Source: Betaproteobacteria bacterium UBA3031
GTDB taxonomy: Bacteria; Pseudomonadota; Gammaproteobacteria; Burkholderiales; Eutrophovitaceae
NCBI GenBank assembly: GCA_002367635.1
Contig: DFDI01000102.1
Location: 13,422 to 37,762, forward strand
DNA length: 24,341 bases
Reading direction: 5' to 3'
Shown here: positions 7,087 to 14,167 of the stretch, one piece after another
How positions within the stretch are numbered: position 1 is the first letter of the stretch
How the letters are laid out: every line of letters starts with the position of its first letter
Notes under the pieces: generated by a model
Told to the model about the DNA's origin: nothing
Seen by the model: the letters and a program-made list of their open reading frames with translations, nothing else
Database searches by the model: none
Made by a program: the position numbers and the translations under genes

Positions 7087-7625
7087 AATTAATTGACCAA
7101 TGTGTATTGAAAATGAGAAGCGTCGTTAAGATTCTTCTCTGTATTACCCTTCCGTTCGTTTTGTCGGGTGTTGCGTATGCGGACAATGCTGAAGATATAT
7201 TTGACCTTGGATATGACGCTTTTATAAAAATGGATTATGCAGGTGCTGAAAAACATTGGACGCGTGTTGGGGCGCTTGGGCATGCGAGAGCTCAAAATGG
7301 ATTGGGAATAATGTATCGAGATGGCGATCTTGGTGAGGCGCGGTCAGAGGATGCTGCCGTATGGTTTCTTCAGTCGGCTAACAATGGTTATGCTTATGCA
7401 ATGTTCAATCTTGGCATGCTCTACAAGAACGGTCGTCTTGGCGAGGTTAATGATATAGAAGCCTATCGTTGGCTATTATTGGCAAGTACGATTAATTTTG
7501 ACGAGAACGCGAAGTTCCAGGTTAACTTATTGAGTCAAAGGATGGATAACCAGTCTCTCGTGAAAGCACGTGATCAGGCACAACTGTGGCTTGATGAGTT
7601 CTTTTTTGGGAAATCAACATACTAG
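7083..7625 (+). CDS. Secreted Sel1-like repeat protein
   Basis: 180 residues if it starts at the GTG overlapping the QueE stop (GTGA, 7083-7086); 170 if it starts at ATG 7113. The second gives a textbook signal peptide: MRSVVK, a hydrophobic core, then G-V-A-Y-A before DNAED. Neither start has a good ribosome site; the GTG overlap would favour coupling. The mature part carries Sel1/TPR-type alpha-helical repeats: A-R-A-Q-N-G-L-G-x-M-Y-R-D-G followed by A-A-x-W-F-x-x-S-A, then A-M-F-N-L-G-M-L-Y-K-N-G with A-Y-R-W-L-L-L-A. Such proteins usually act as protein-binding scaffolds in the envelope. The position right behind queDE may only reflect shared transcription; I cannot name a partner. Confidence 0.82.
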   Translation: MKLIDQCVLKMRSVVKILLCITLPFVLSGVAYADNAEDIFDLGYDAFIKMDYAGAEKHWTRVGALGHARAQNGLGIMYRDGDLGEARSEDAAVWFLQSANNGYAYAMFNLGMLYKNGRLGEVNDIEAYRWLLLASTINFDENAKFQVNLLSQRMDNQSLVKARDQAQLWLDEFFFGKSTY

Positions 7626-7642
7626 TATTTAAAAACTTTAGT

Positions 7643-7649
7643 GGAGGGG
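7643..7649 (+). promoter_or_regulatory. Shine-Dalgarno GGAGGGG fixing the start of the atypical SDR
   Basis: GGAGGGG lies six bases before the ATG at 7656. An in-frame GTG at 7641 would place this site inside the coding region, so 7656 is taken as the start. Confidence 0.7.
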
Positions 7650-7655
7650 CGAACG

Positions 7656-8435
7656 ATGGATCTTGGAATTAACGGTAGAACTGCGATTGTGTGCGCATCG
7701 AGTCGGGGTTTAGGAAAAGCCTGTGCGATGGCGTTGGCAGAAGCTGGTGTTTCAATTGTACTGAACGGTAGAGATGAAAAAATACTCACGGCTACCGCAA
7801 ATCAAATTGCTAAAGATACCGGAGTCTCCGTAACTCCTGTGATTGGGGACATCAGCACTCGGGAGGGGCAAGCCAAGGTTTTAGAGGCGTGTCCAAAGCC
7901 AGATATTCTGGTTAATAATAATGGTGGCCCGCCATTCAAGGATTTCCGGGAGCTTGACCGTGAGGCAATGCTAGATGGTGTGACTATGAATATGGTTACA
8001 CCGATTGAGTTGATTCAAAAGGTGGTCGATAACATGATTGAACAAAAGTTCGGTCGTATCATTAATATCACATCAATGAGTGTCAAAATGCCAGTTCCAG
8101 GGTTAGATCTATCGAGCGGAGCTCGTGCTGGCTTGACGGCTTTTCTTGCTGGGGTGGCGAGGACGATCGCCGATCACAATGTCACGATTAATAATATACT
8201 TCCTGGGTTTTTTGATACAGATCGATTGAGGGGTGGTTTACAATCCTGGGCGCAGAATACGGGTGTAAGTGTTGAGGAGGTTGCTAAGGATCGTGCGTCG
8301 AAGATACCAGCGAAGCGTTTTGGTATGCCCGACGAATTTGGCAGAACTTGTGCTTTTTTATGTAGTGCTCATGCGGGGTACATTACAGGGCAGAGCCTAT
8401 TAATAGACGGTGGTGTTTACAACAGCGCATTTTAG
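7656..8435 (+). CDS. Atypical SDR, BKR-like subgroup lacking the catalytic Tyr
   Basis: 259 residues. SDR fold with an altered cofactor loop, CASSRGLG at 13-20 in place of TGxxxGxG, an NGR at 37-39 suggesting NADP(H), and N-N-N-G-G-P-P at 87-93 in place of NNAG. The Ser140 region (INITSMS) is present, but the expected Tyr-x-x-x-Lys reads S-x-x-x-R (Ser153, Arg157, in DLSSGARAG). This pattern is known from the 3-oxoacyl-ACP-reductase-like SDR subgroup that lacks a perfect catalytic tetrad, so the loss looks like a family trait and not a recent mutation. It is 30 bases downstream of the Sel1 gene with its own strong ribosome site. The enzymatic reaction, if any, is unknown. Confidence 0.85.
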   Translation: MDLGINGRTAIVCASSRGLGKACAMALAEAGVSIVLNGRDEKILTATANQIAKDTGVSVTPVIGDISTREGQAKVLEACPKPDILVNNNGGPPFKDFRELDREAMLDGVTMNMVTPIELIQKVVDNMIEQKFGRIINITSMSVKMPVPGLDLSSGARAGLTAFLAGVARTIADHNVTINNILPGFFDTDRLRGGLQSWAQNTGVSVEEVAKDRASKIPAKRFGMPDEFGRTCAFLCSAHAGYITGQSLLIDGGVYNSAF

Positions 8436-8449
8436 AATCATGGATTCTA
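8433..8449 (+). terminator. Weak hairpin after the atypical SDR, possible terminator
   Basis: TAGAATC and GATTCTA form a seven-base perfect stem with a three-base loop, beginning on the stop codon and followed by a T-rich stretch (TTAATTATTCTTT). The stem is AT-rich and so weak; the convergent gshA stop lies just beyond. Confidence 0.35.
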
Positions 8450-8460
8450 TTAATTATTCT

Positions 8461-10080
8461 TTAACCACGTTCCTCCAGGAGGATCCTGGAGGCTTCTTGG
8501 GATACATATTCCTTTCTAAATTCTTCAAAATCTAGCTGTTCGTCATGTTCCACGATTTGTTGCTTTGTAATGGATGATTTGACATTGTTTTCGCAGTCAG
8601 TCAGCACTTCATTGCTTAGTGTGTCCTGCTTAAGGCGCTCCGTATACTCGGATGACAGAGACATAATGAAGTCAAAATAAGAGCCATTATGCTTTTCTTC
8701 GATATCTTGGAGCACTCGTGCAGAAGGCGTTTCTTCAGGGTTGTTGAGGCAGTTCGCTGCATTGGCGAGGGATTGCGCATGAATACTTGTTTGATTGGCT
8801 TCGTCGAGTTTTAATGCAAAAGGTTGGCAGGCCTCAATGATGTCTGCGCCCCAAGACTTAACTGATGAAAAGTCTTTGTCACGAGTTAATTTAAGAGACG
8901 GATCTCTGCCTCGTTCAGCAATGAGATATTGATTTTCACTGTTCGATCTATTCTCCTCTGTTGAGTCATCTGAGCTTTTCGACAAGACACAAAAAAGTAG
9001 GAAGGTATCGAGAAACGCGATCGTTTCTTTGCTGATGCCAATATCCTGATAGGGATCAAGGTCAAGACAACGAACCTCGACGTATTCAACTCCTCTTCTA
9101 TTCAGAGCCAACAAAGGGCGCTCGCCGTATTGAACGGGCTGTTTTGGCCTTATCGTGCCATAAAACTCATTCTCAATTTGTAGTAAAGCATTTGATAGTT
9201 GTATGGGATTTTTTCCATCAGTTAAGCCAATTGCAGCATAAGGAGGATAGGGTTGCGTCAGCGCATCATAGAGTGATTGAGCATAACTGGTGAGGTTGTT
9301 ATAGCTCACACTGATCGAGGATTGGACGTCACTTTGGTAGCCAAGGGGACCCATTCTTAACGATGTGGCATAAGGGAGAAAATGAGTCCCATTCGCCATC
9401 TTGTTTAAGTGATGTACCCGACCGTTAACAAAGCAGTCACACACGGCAGGAGAGGCTCCAAACAAATACAACAGTAACCAGGCATGCTTTCTAAAATTTC
9501 GAATGAGTGAAAAGTAGTGTTGATTCTTAATGGCGATCAACTCATTACGATCATGGGATCGGCCGTATATGCGAGCCCAAGTTTCATTGGAGATCGAAAA
9601 GTTGTAATGAATGCCAGAAATTGTTTGCATCTTGGCCCCATATCGAAGGGCCAGCCCACGTCGGTAGACCGTTTTTGCTCTTGCAATATTTGAGTCGCCA
9701 AATTGAGCTATGGGGATACGACTATCTTCCGGAAGCATACACGGCATACTCGAACACCAAAGAAGTTCTGATGAAATATTACGGCTCACAAACTGGTGAA
9801 CTTGTCTTAACTGTTTTAGGCAATTACCAACTTCGTTGTGTGTGTCTGTGATTAATTCCAGTTGAGCCTCGCTAAAGTCCGTAGTTATATTCGGATGTGT
9901 TAGCGCAGATCCTAATTGATCGGGATGCGGTTGTTGGCTCAGTTGACCTGTTGGATTGACGCGTAAGCTCTCTTTTTCGATACCTCTATTGAGGTTCGTC
10001 AGGTCTTCGCTAACGAGTTGATCAAGGTTTAGCATGGGCATGGTTTTTATTATTTGATTACGGATGTGAGTAAGTTTCAT
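8461..10080 (-). CDS. gshA: Glutamate-cysteine ligase (gamma-proteobacterial type)
   Basis: 539 residues, close to the usual 510-530 for the E. coli type. It catalyses the ATP-dependent first step of glutathione synthesis, joining the gamma-carboxyl of glutamate to cysteine in the cytoplasm. Features shared with E. coli GshA include N-R-G-I-E-K-E-S-L-R-V near 31-41, LGSALTHPNITTDFSEAQLELIT near 56-78, the S-M-P-C-M-L segment, YGAKMQTISGIHYNFS, YLFGASPAVC, LPYATSLRMGPLGY, LQIENEFYGTIRPK, and G-V-E-Y-V-E-V-R-C-L-D-L-D-P in the central domain. No clear ribosome site precedes the ATG at 10080; Met14 or Met16 are alternative starts and would match the E. coli N terminus more closely. The gene is alone on its strand between two plus-strand units and diverges from the chromate transporter pair. 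Confidence 0.95.
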   Translation of the reverse strand: MKLTHIRNQIIKTMPMLNLDQLVSEDLTNLNRGIEKESLRVNPTGQLSQQPHPDQLGSALTHPNITTDFSEAQLELITDTHNEVGNCLKQLRQVHQFVSRNISSELLWCSSMPCMLPEDSRIPIAQFGDSNIARAKTVYRRGLALRYGAKMQTISGIHYNFSISNETWARIYGRSHDRNELIAIKNQHYFSLIRNFRKHAWLLLYLFGASPAVCDCFVNGRVHHLNKMANGTHFLPYATSLRMGPLGYQSDVQSSISVSYNNLTSYAQSLYDALTQPYPPYAAIGLTDGKNPIQLSNALLQIENEFYGTIRPKQPVQYGERPLLALNRRGVEYVEVRCLDLDPYQDIGISKETIAFLDTFLLFCVLSKSSDDSTEENRSNSENQYLIAERGRDPSLKLTRDKDFSSVKSWGADIIEACQPFALKLDEANQTSIHAQSLANAANCLNNPEETPSARVLQDIEEKHNGSYFDFIMSLSSEYTERLKQDTLSNEVLTDCENNVKSSITKQQIVEHDEQLDFEEFRKEYVSQEASRILLEERG

Positions 10081-10186
10081 TTGTAGGCTATGCCGTATGA
10101 TATCTTTAATCGTAATCCAATTTTTACTCAGTTATGATTTCTCTTTCTGAGTCTTTCCAACAGTCATTGGTCAAATTTTTGAAAAT
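10081..10186. promoter_or_regulatory. Divergent intergenic region gshA / chromate transporter
   Basis: 106 bases that should contain the promoters of both flanking genes. The gshA strand has a TTGGAA followed after 18 bases by CATAAC, a weak promoter-like pair. An inverted pair ACTCAG / CTGAGT (10126-10131, 10147-10152) is present but short. Neither start has a visible Shine-Dalgarno sequence. Confidence 0.3.
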
Positions 10187-10777
10187 ATGCCGTCGCAAGA
10201 TATAAATCAAAAGCCGCGTACCATTTTTGAGCTGTTCTGTGTTTTCTCATTAATTACGTTGCAAGGTTTTGGAGGTGTTATTTCCATCATGCAAAGACAT
10301 TTGGTCGAGCAACGCAAATGGTTTTCCCAAGCTGAATTTCTCGAGATGTTTGCATTGTCCCAGGTTCTACCAGGTCCAAATGTCTGCAATCTGGCATTGA
10401 TGATCGGTGATCGATTTTTTGGCACAAGGGGTGCATTAGTTGCTCTATCTGGGATTATTATTTTGCCGATGTTTGTGATTTTGACGTTAGCTGGTAGTTA
10501 TGACCAAATAGCAGCCGGATCGCATGTTGCAGGAGCTATAAAAGGTATGTCGGTAGTCGCAGTTGGTATGACTTTTGGGACGGCGCTAAGGTTGCTATCA
10601 GGCATACAGACTAATATCGTAGGGCGGGTTATACCCACGTTAGTGGTCTTACTTGTTTTTTATCTAGTCGGATGTCTGCGTATCCCGATATTCTGGGTGA
10701 TACTCTTTTGCGGTGGGGGCTCGTTTTTTTGGGCGCGTCGTTCGCTAAAAAACCGAAGAGTTGTGAAAGAGATTTGA
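10187..10777 (+). CDS. Chromate transporter (ChrA) half protein, N-type domain
   Basis: 196 residues, one CHR domain. Full-length ChrA has two such domains; short-chain systems use two separate genes working as a pair, as appears here. The family signatures are present: G-F-G-G at 27-30 in L-Q-G-F-G-G-V, and L-S-Q-V-L-P-G-P-N at about 57-65, followed by several hydrophobic helices. It is an inner-membrane transporter; characterised homologues expel chromate, but many CHR proteins have unknown anion substrates. No ribosome site is obvious before ATG 10187. The partner gene begins two bases after this stop, indicating coupled expression. Confidence 0.88.
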   Translation: MPSQDINQKPRTIFELFCVFSLITLQGFGGVISIMQRHLVEQRKWFSQAEFLEMFALSQVLPGPNVCNLALMIGDRFFGTRGALVALSGIIILPMFVILTLAGSYDQIAAGSHVAGAIKGMSVVAVGMTFGTALRLLSGIQTNIVGRVIPTLVVLLVFYLVGCLRIPIFWVILFCGGGSFFWARRSLKNRRVVKEI

Positions 10778-10779
10778 TT

Positions 10780-11304
10780 ATGAGTGTCACCGATTGGATT
10801 TCGATTTTAAGTCAATTTGCATTCCTCTCATTTCTAGCGGTTGGGGGTGTAATGTCGGTTGCCCCCGACATGCATCGCGTTGTTGTCGTTGAACTATCGA
10901 TACTGTCAAATGAACAGTTTTTGGCCGCGATTACGTTGGGTAAATTATCTCCAGGCCCTAATGCTTTATTTGTTGCTGTACTGGGGTATCAAATTGCAGG
11001 GATCGTTGGGGCAATTGCTATGACCGGAGCCATGATCATACCCTCCGCGATATTCGCCTTCTATGTGACGCGATGGCGTCGTGAGAATAGTCATCGATTA
11101 TCTGTGCAGTCATTTTCGATCGGTGCTGCCCCGGTTGTGGTTGGATTGTTGTTATCTACGGGATTTGTTTTGATCCAAAGTTTTTCAGATGTTTTCACTA
11201 TGATCTGCGTGTTAGTCGTGGCGTTAATCGTATGGAAGTCACGGTTACACTTGATGAGCTTAATGGCGATTGGCGCTCTTTTGGGGGCGATCGGGGTTGT
11301 ATGA
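10780..11304 (+). CDS. Chromate transporter (ChrA) half protein, C-type domain
   Basis: 174 residues from the ATG at 10780, two bases after the previous stop. The open frame extends back to 10672, but that part overlaps the upstream gene and shows no CHR homology. It is the second half of a split CHR-family transporter: F-L-A-V-G-G-V-M-S-V-A-P near 18-29, L-G-K-L-S-P-G-P-N at about 53-61, then hydrophobic helices. The two halves should sit in the membrane in opposite topology and assemble as a pair, by analogy with short-chain CHR systems. A purine-rich GAAAGAG precedes the start. The substrate may be chromate, sulfate-like or another anion; nothing here decides it. Confidence 0.87.
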   Translation: MSVTDWISILSQFAFLSFLAVGGVMSVAPDMHRVVVVELSILSNEQFLAAITLGKLSPGPNALFVAVLGYQIAGIVGAIAMTGAMIIPSAIFAFYVTRWRRENSHRLSVQSFSIGAAPVVVGLLLSTGFVLIQSFSDVFTMICVLVVALIVWKSRLHLMSLMAIGALLGAIGVV

Positions 11305-11322
11305 TCGGATGTTTGCTGGAAT

Positions 11323-12186
11323 ATGGCCATGCTGATATCTGGTCAGACTAGAGCAGTCTTATGGATGTGTGGTGGAGTACTATCATTTTCATTGATGGCT
11401 ATTTCCGGTCGTGAGTTGTCCTCTGAACTTTCAACATCACAAATCTTATTTGTGCGAAGCGTTGTGGGCTTTTCTGTCATGGTTTTGGTGATGAGCCGAG
11501 TCGGGTGGGGGAAGCTTAGCACCACTCATTTTCGAACGCATGTCATACGAAATATGGCACACTTTTTGGGGCAATATGCGTGGTTTTATGGGATCGCGTT
11601 AATTTCTTTGGCAGAAGTGTTTGCGCTCGAATTTACCATGCCTTTTTGGACGGCTATTTTGGCGGTAGTTATGCTGGGTGAGCGAATCAATCCAAAAAGA
11701 ATGTTAGCGATCGGACTTGGATTTGTAGGCGTGTTGATAATGTTGCGGCCTGGTTTGGAAATCATTAGCCCTGCTGCAATGGTCGTTCTTGGGGCAGCAT
11801 TTTTATATGCATTCGCACATACTCTGACAAAACAACTATCTGGGTTTGACGCACCTGTCGCGATCGTATTTTATATGGCGGGTATACAGTTCGTTATCGC
11901 GATCATATTTTCCTTTCAGGAATATTCTTGGCCAAGCCTCAGTCTTCTACCTTGGACAATAGGGGTAGGAGTGTTCGCCTTGACTGCTAATTATTCGTTG
12001 GCTCGAGCGTTTAAGTTAAGCGATGTGTCAGTGGTTATGCCGTTTGATTATCTGCGTCTGCCGTTTATTACGTTTATAGGGCTCATATTTTATGAGGAAC
12101 GTCCCGAAGTCTGGGTGCTATTGGGAGGCTCTATCGTGATTTTAGGTAGTTGGTTAAACCTTAAATTCCATAAAGAGACGAGTTGA
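11323..12186 (+). CDS. EamA-family (DMT superfamily) transporter
   Basis: 287 residues with about ten hydrophobic helices in two EamA repeats: the first from about 8 to 140, with L-A-E-V-F-A-L-E-F-T-M-P-F-W-T near 91-105 and GERI near 117, and the second from about 150 to 282, with S-V-V-M-P-F-D-Y-L-R-L-P. The drug/metabolite transporter superfamily exports amino acids, metabolites or drugs, and this member resembles the S-adenosylmethionine or RhaT-like EamA group by eye only. Two ATGs lie six bases apart (11323, 11329); the first is used. It follows the chromate transporter pair by 18 bases on the same strand, so the three membrane proteins are probably co-transcribed. Confidence 0.88.
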   Translation: MAMLISGQTRAVLWMCGGVLSFSLMAISGRELSSELSTSQILFVRSVVGFSVMVLVMSRVGWGKLSTTHFRTHVIRNMAHFLGQYAWFYGIALISLAEVFALEFTMPFWTAILAVVMLGERINPKRMLAIGLGFVGVLIMLRPGLEIISPAAMVVLGAAFLYAFAHTLTKQLSGFDAPVAIVFYMAGIQFVIAIIFSFQEYSWPSLSLLPWTIGVGVFALTANYSLARAFKLSDVSVVMPFDYLRLPFITFIGLIFYEERPEVWVLLGGSIVILGSWLNLKFHKETS

Positions 12187-12214
12187 GCCTAAGTGGTCTA
12201 ATTTAGGTGCAACG

Positions 12215-13051
12215 TTAAATGCTTAATGAACATGAGGCTTGCTTTAATCCCAATTGCCTGGAGATGAATGTTTCAAAAAATTGATTGGTGCCTGTTTGAA
12301 AAAATGTATAAATGCCTGACTTGTCATCCCGCAGTAGGCTTTTCGTTTTTAGTTGTCGTTTGAGCTCGTTTGCAACGGCCAGAGACGGATCTATAATGTT
12401 GATCTTAGGCCCTGCGTAGGCTGCAATCAGAGGCTTGATTAGTGGAAAGTGAGTGCATCCTAGCACTAGTGTGTCAGCTCCTTGGTCGATCAAGGGTGGT
12501 ACGTATATCTTAAGAAGTTCGTGAATTTTTTTGTCGTCATGGTCGCCAGCTTCAATTACTTCGACTAATCCTGTGCAGGGTTGATGAAGGATCGTGATGT
12601 CATTAACAAATCTTTGTTTTAGCGTTGCGAATTTCTCTCCGTCTAACGTACCTTCTGTGGCTAAGATTCCAATAATACGGCTTTGTGTTTTTTGAGTAGC
12701 TGGTTTTAAGGCAGGTTCAATACCAATAATGGGGATAGAAAAAGTAGCTCGTAATTTGTGAATTGCAGCGCTAGTTGCGGTGTTACAAGCCACGACGACT
12801 GCTTTGCAATTTTTAGATACAAGGTGGTTGCAAATCTTGTGCGCGCGGTCTTCAATGAGTTCTTTACTTTTGGTGCCATAAGGTAGAAACGCAGTATCAC
12901 CAATATAAATTAAATCTTCGTTAGGTAAGAGATAACTAATTTCTTTCAGAATCGATAGGCCGCCGATTCCTGAGTCGAATATGCCGATTGGTTGACTGTT
13001 CATTTGTGTTGCTTTTTTGTTGTTTTGACCCGTGTTTAATGCTTGCGACAT
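12215..13051 (-). CDS. murI: Glutamate racemase
   Basis: 278 residues. It interconverts L- and D-glutamate, supplying D-glutamate for peptidoglycan. The family landmarks are complete: G-I-F-D-S-G-I-G-G at 23-31 with Asp26, D-T-A-F-L-P-Y-G near 52-59, V-A-C-N-T-A-T with catalytic Cys89, and L-G-C-T-H-F-P with catalytic Cys199. The annotated ATG at 13051 lies four bases after the stop of the dioxygenase gene, suggesting coupling. An internal ATG at 13003 (Met17, directly before NSQPIGIFDSG) would give the more usual N terminus of about 262 residues and cannot be ruled out, as neither has a good ribosome site. Confidence 0.95.
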   Translation of the reverse strand: MSQALNTGQNNKKATQMNSQPIGIFDSGIGGLSILKEISYLLPNEDLIYIGDTAFLPYGTKSKELIEDRAHKICNHLVSKNCKAVVVACNTATSAAIHKLRATFSIPIIGIEPALKPATQKTQSRIIGILATEGTLDGEKFATLKQRFVNDITILHQPCTGLVEVIEAGDHDDKKIHELLKIYVPPLIDQGADTLVLGCTHFPLIKPLIAAYAGPKINIIDPSLAVANELKRQLKTKSLLRDDKSGIYTFFQTGTNQFFETFISRQLGLKQASCSLSI

Positions 13052-13055
13052 TCGA

Positions 13056-13892
13056 TTAGCGCATTTTCCCTGTTAACTCAGGGGGGTTTGCCGACTGTTC
13101 GTTGAATTCATCAGACGAATTTGACAGTCGAACACCCGCTAATTTAATCGCCGAATCATCTACTTTCTGAAGTGGTGTATAAAAAGGGTGGTGGTGTTCA
13201 AGAAACGGATTATTGGTTGCTAGGTTATAGCAGTTGATAACAGTCCATCTTCGATTGTCAGATTGGTTTTGGTCAGATCTATGCAGCGCATTGCAATGAA
13301 AAAAAACACCATCACCAGGTTCCATTTCGATGTGTTCGATAGGAAGCATTTTGAGTATTTCCTCAACTCTTCGCACATTAGCGCCGACTTGTTCGCCCTC
13401 AAGAACCCCATGTTCGATACGCCCACAAAGGTGCGAACCTTTTACAATTTGTAGGCAACCATTTTTCTTGTTAGTTTGGTCCAGCGCCACCATCACGCTG
13501 CACAGATGAGGAAAGACAATCCCGTTGTGATACCAATACCCATAATCCTGGTGCCACTCCCATGCGCCCCCGTCATAAGGCTCTTTTGCCGTGAGTTTCG
13601 AGTGATAGTGATAAACCTCTCCGCCCAACAGGGTCTCCATTGAGTCGACGATTCTGCGGCTGCGAGCGGCAAGCCCATAAACGCTATCTCCGGGATGGTT
13701 CCATGTGGCCATGATTGTCTTACGTCCCGACGAATCATAACGATTGTAGAGTCTATCCTTTAAATTTGGATCAACTTCTATTGCGGTTCGTAAAATAGAT
13801 ATTTCTTCTATGTCAAAAAGCCCTTTGACAATGAAATATCCATCTTGGCCAAATTTAGTGATTTGGTCTTCAGAGAGTCTGAAATTTGACAT
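13056..13892 (-). CDS. Phytanoyl-CoA dioxygenase (PhyH) family protein
   Basis: 278 residues, Fe(II)/2-oxoglutarate-dependent dioxygenase of the PhyH/ectoine-hydroxylase-like group. Iron ligands are visible: His114 and Asp116 in W-E-W-H-Q-D-Y-G-Y-W, and the distal His204 in N-A-L-H-R-S-D-Q-N. Arg214/215 in N-R-R-W-T-V-I-N is the likely 2-oxoglutarate carboxylate contact. The N terminus (ITKFGQDGYFIVKGLFD) is the standard PhyH opening. Such enzymes hydroxylate small metabolites or lipids; the substrate here is unknown. It is the first gene of a unit with murI, whose start is four bases downstream. AAGG lies about 11 bases before the ATG. The partnership with murI may be only transcriptional. 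Confidence 0.88.
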   Translation of the reverse strand: MSNFRLSEDQITKFGQDGYFIVKGLFDIEEISILRTAIEVDPNLKDRLYNRYDSSGRKTIMATWNHPGDSVYGLAARSRRIVDSMETLLGGEVYHYHSKLTAKEPYDGGAWEWHQDYGYWYHNGIVFPHLCSVMVALDQTNKKNGCLQIVKGSHLCGRIEHGVLEGEQVGANVRRVEEILKMLPIEHIEMEPGDGVFFHCNALHRSDQNQSDNRRWTVINCYNLATNNPFLEHHHPFYTPLQKVDDSAIKLAGVRLSNSSDEFNEQSANPPELTGKMR

Positions 13893-14167
13893 CAGTGTTA
13901 GAAGCCTTAATTTTAGATAATGTCCGAAAGTCTACTCTTTCTTTTGCTTAATTTTTGCATTGAGGCCCGAATATTAACCATTTCAGCGCTTATTGAAAGC
14001 CATTATGTGGTTAACGAACCTAAATAAACCGTGATTATGGCGATGAATTGTTACGGAGCAATTGACTGATCGTGATATACCGAAGAAAATAACGGGTTGT
14101 TGATGCGGTCCGCAAGGCATAATGCGCCATAAGCGTCTGAAAATAAATGATTTAAGGGGTGCCATAG
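13893..14167. promoter_or_regulatory. Largest intergenic region, divergent PhyH / HpsN-like
   Basis: 275 bases with no plausible gene on either strand; a 63-codon frame reaching into it lacks a ribosome site and any family resemblance. It must carry promoters for both divergent units. Rightward, TTGACT (14062-14067), a 17-base spacer and GAAAAT (14085-14090) form a plausible sigma-70 promoter. Downstream, in the leader, lie two close symmetric elements: TGCGGTCCGCA (14104-14114) and GCATAATGC (14117-14125). AAGGGGT at 14154-14160 is the ribosome site for the next gene. Confidence 0.45.
14062..14090 (+). promoter_or_regulatory. Putative sigma-70 promoter for the HpsN-like gene
   Basis: TTGACT at 14062-14067, 17-base spacer, then GAAAAT at 14085-14090 (four of six consensus bases). 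It would start a leader of roughly 70 bases holding two short palindromes before the start codon. Confidence 0.35.

Noticed and set aside
10126..10152. Operator from ACTCAG / CTGAGT before the chromate transporter
   Set aside because: Six-base arms with a 15-base spacer are expected by chance at this length; kept only as a note.
10672..10779. Longer N terminus for the second chromate transporter half
   Set aside because: Would overlap the first half by over 100 bases, and the extra residues lack CHR character; the ATG at 10780 gives a normal start.
12187..12208. Terminator between EamA gene and murI (GCCTAA / TTAGGT)
   Set aside because: Stem of six with a wobble pair, a ten-base loop and no T-tract on either strand.
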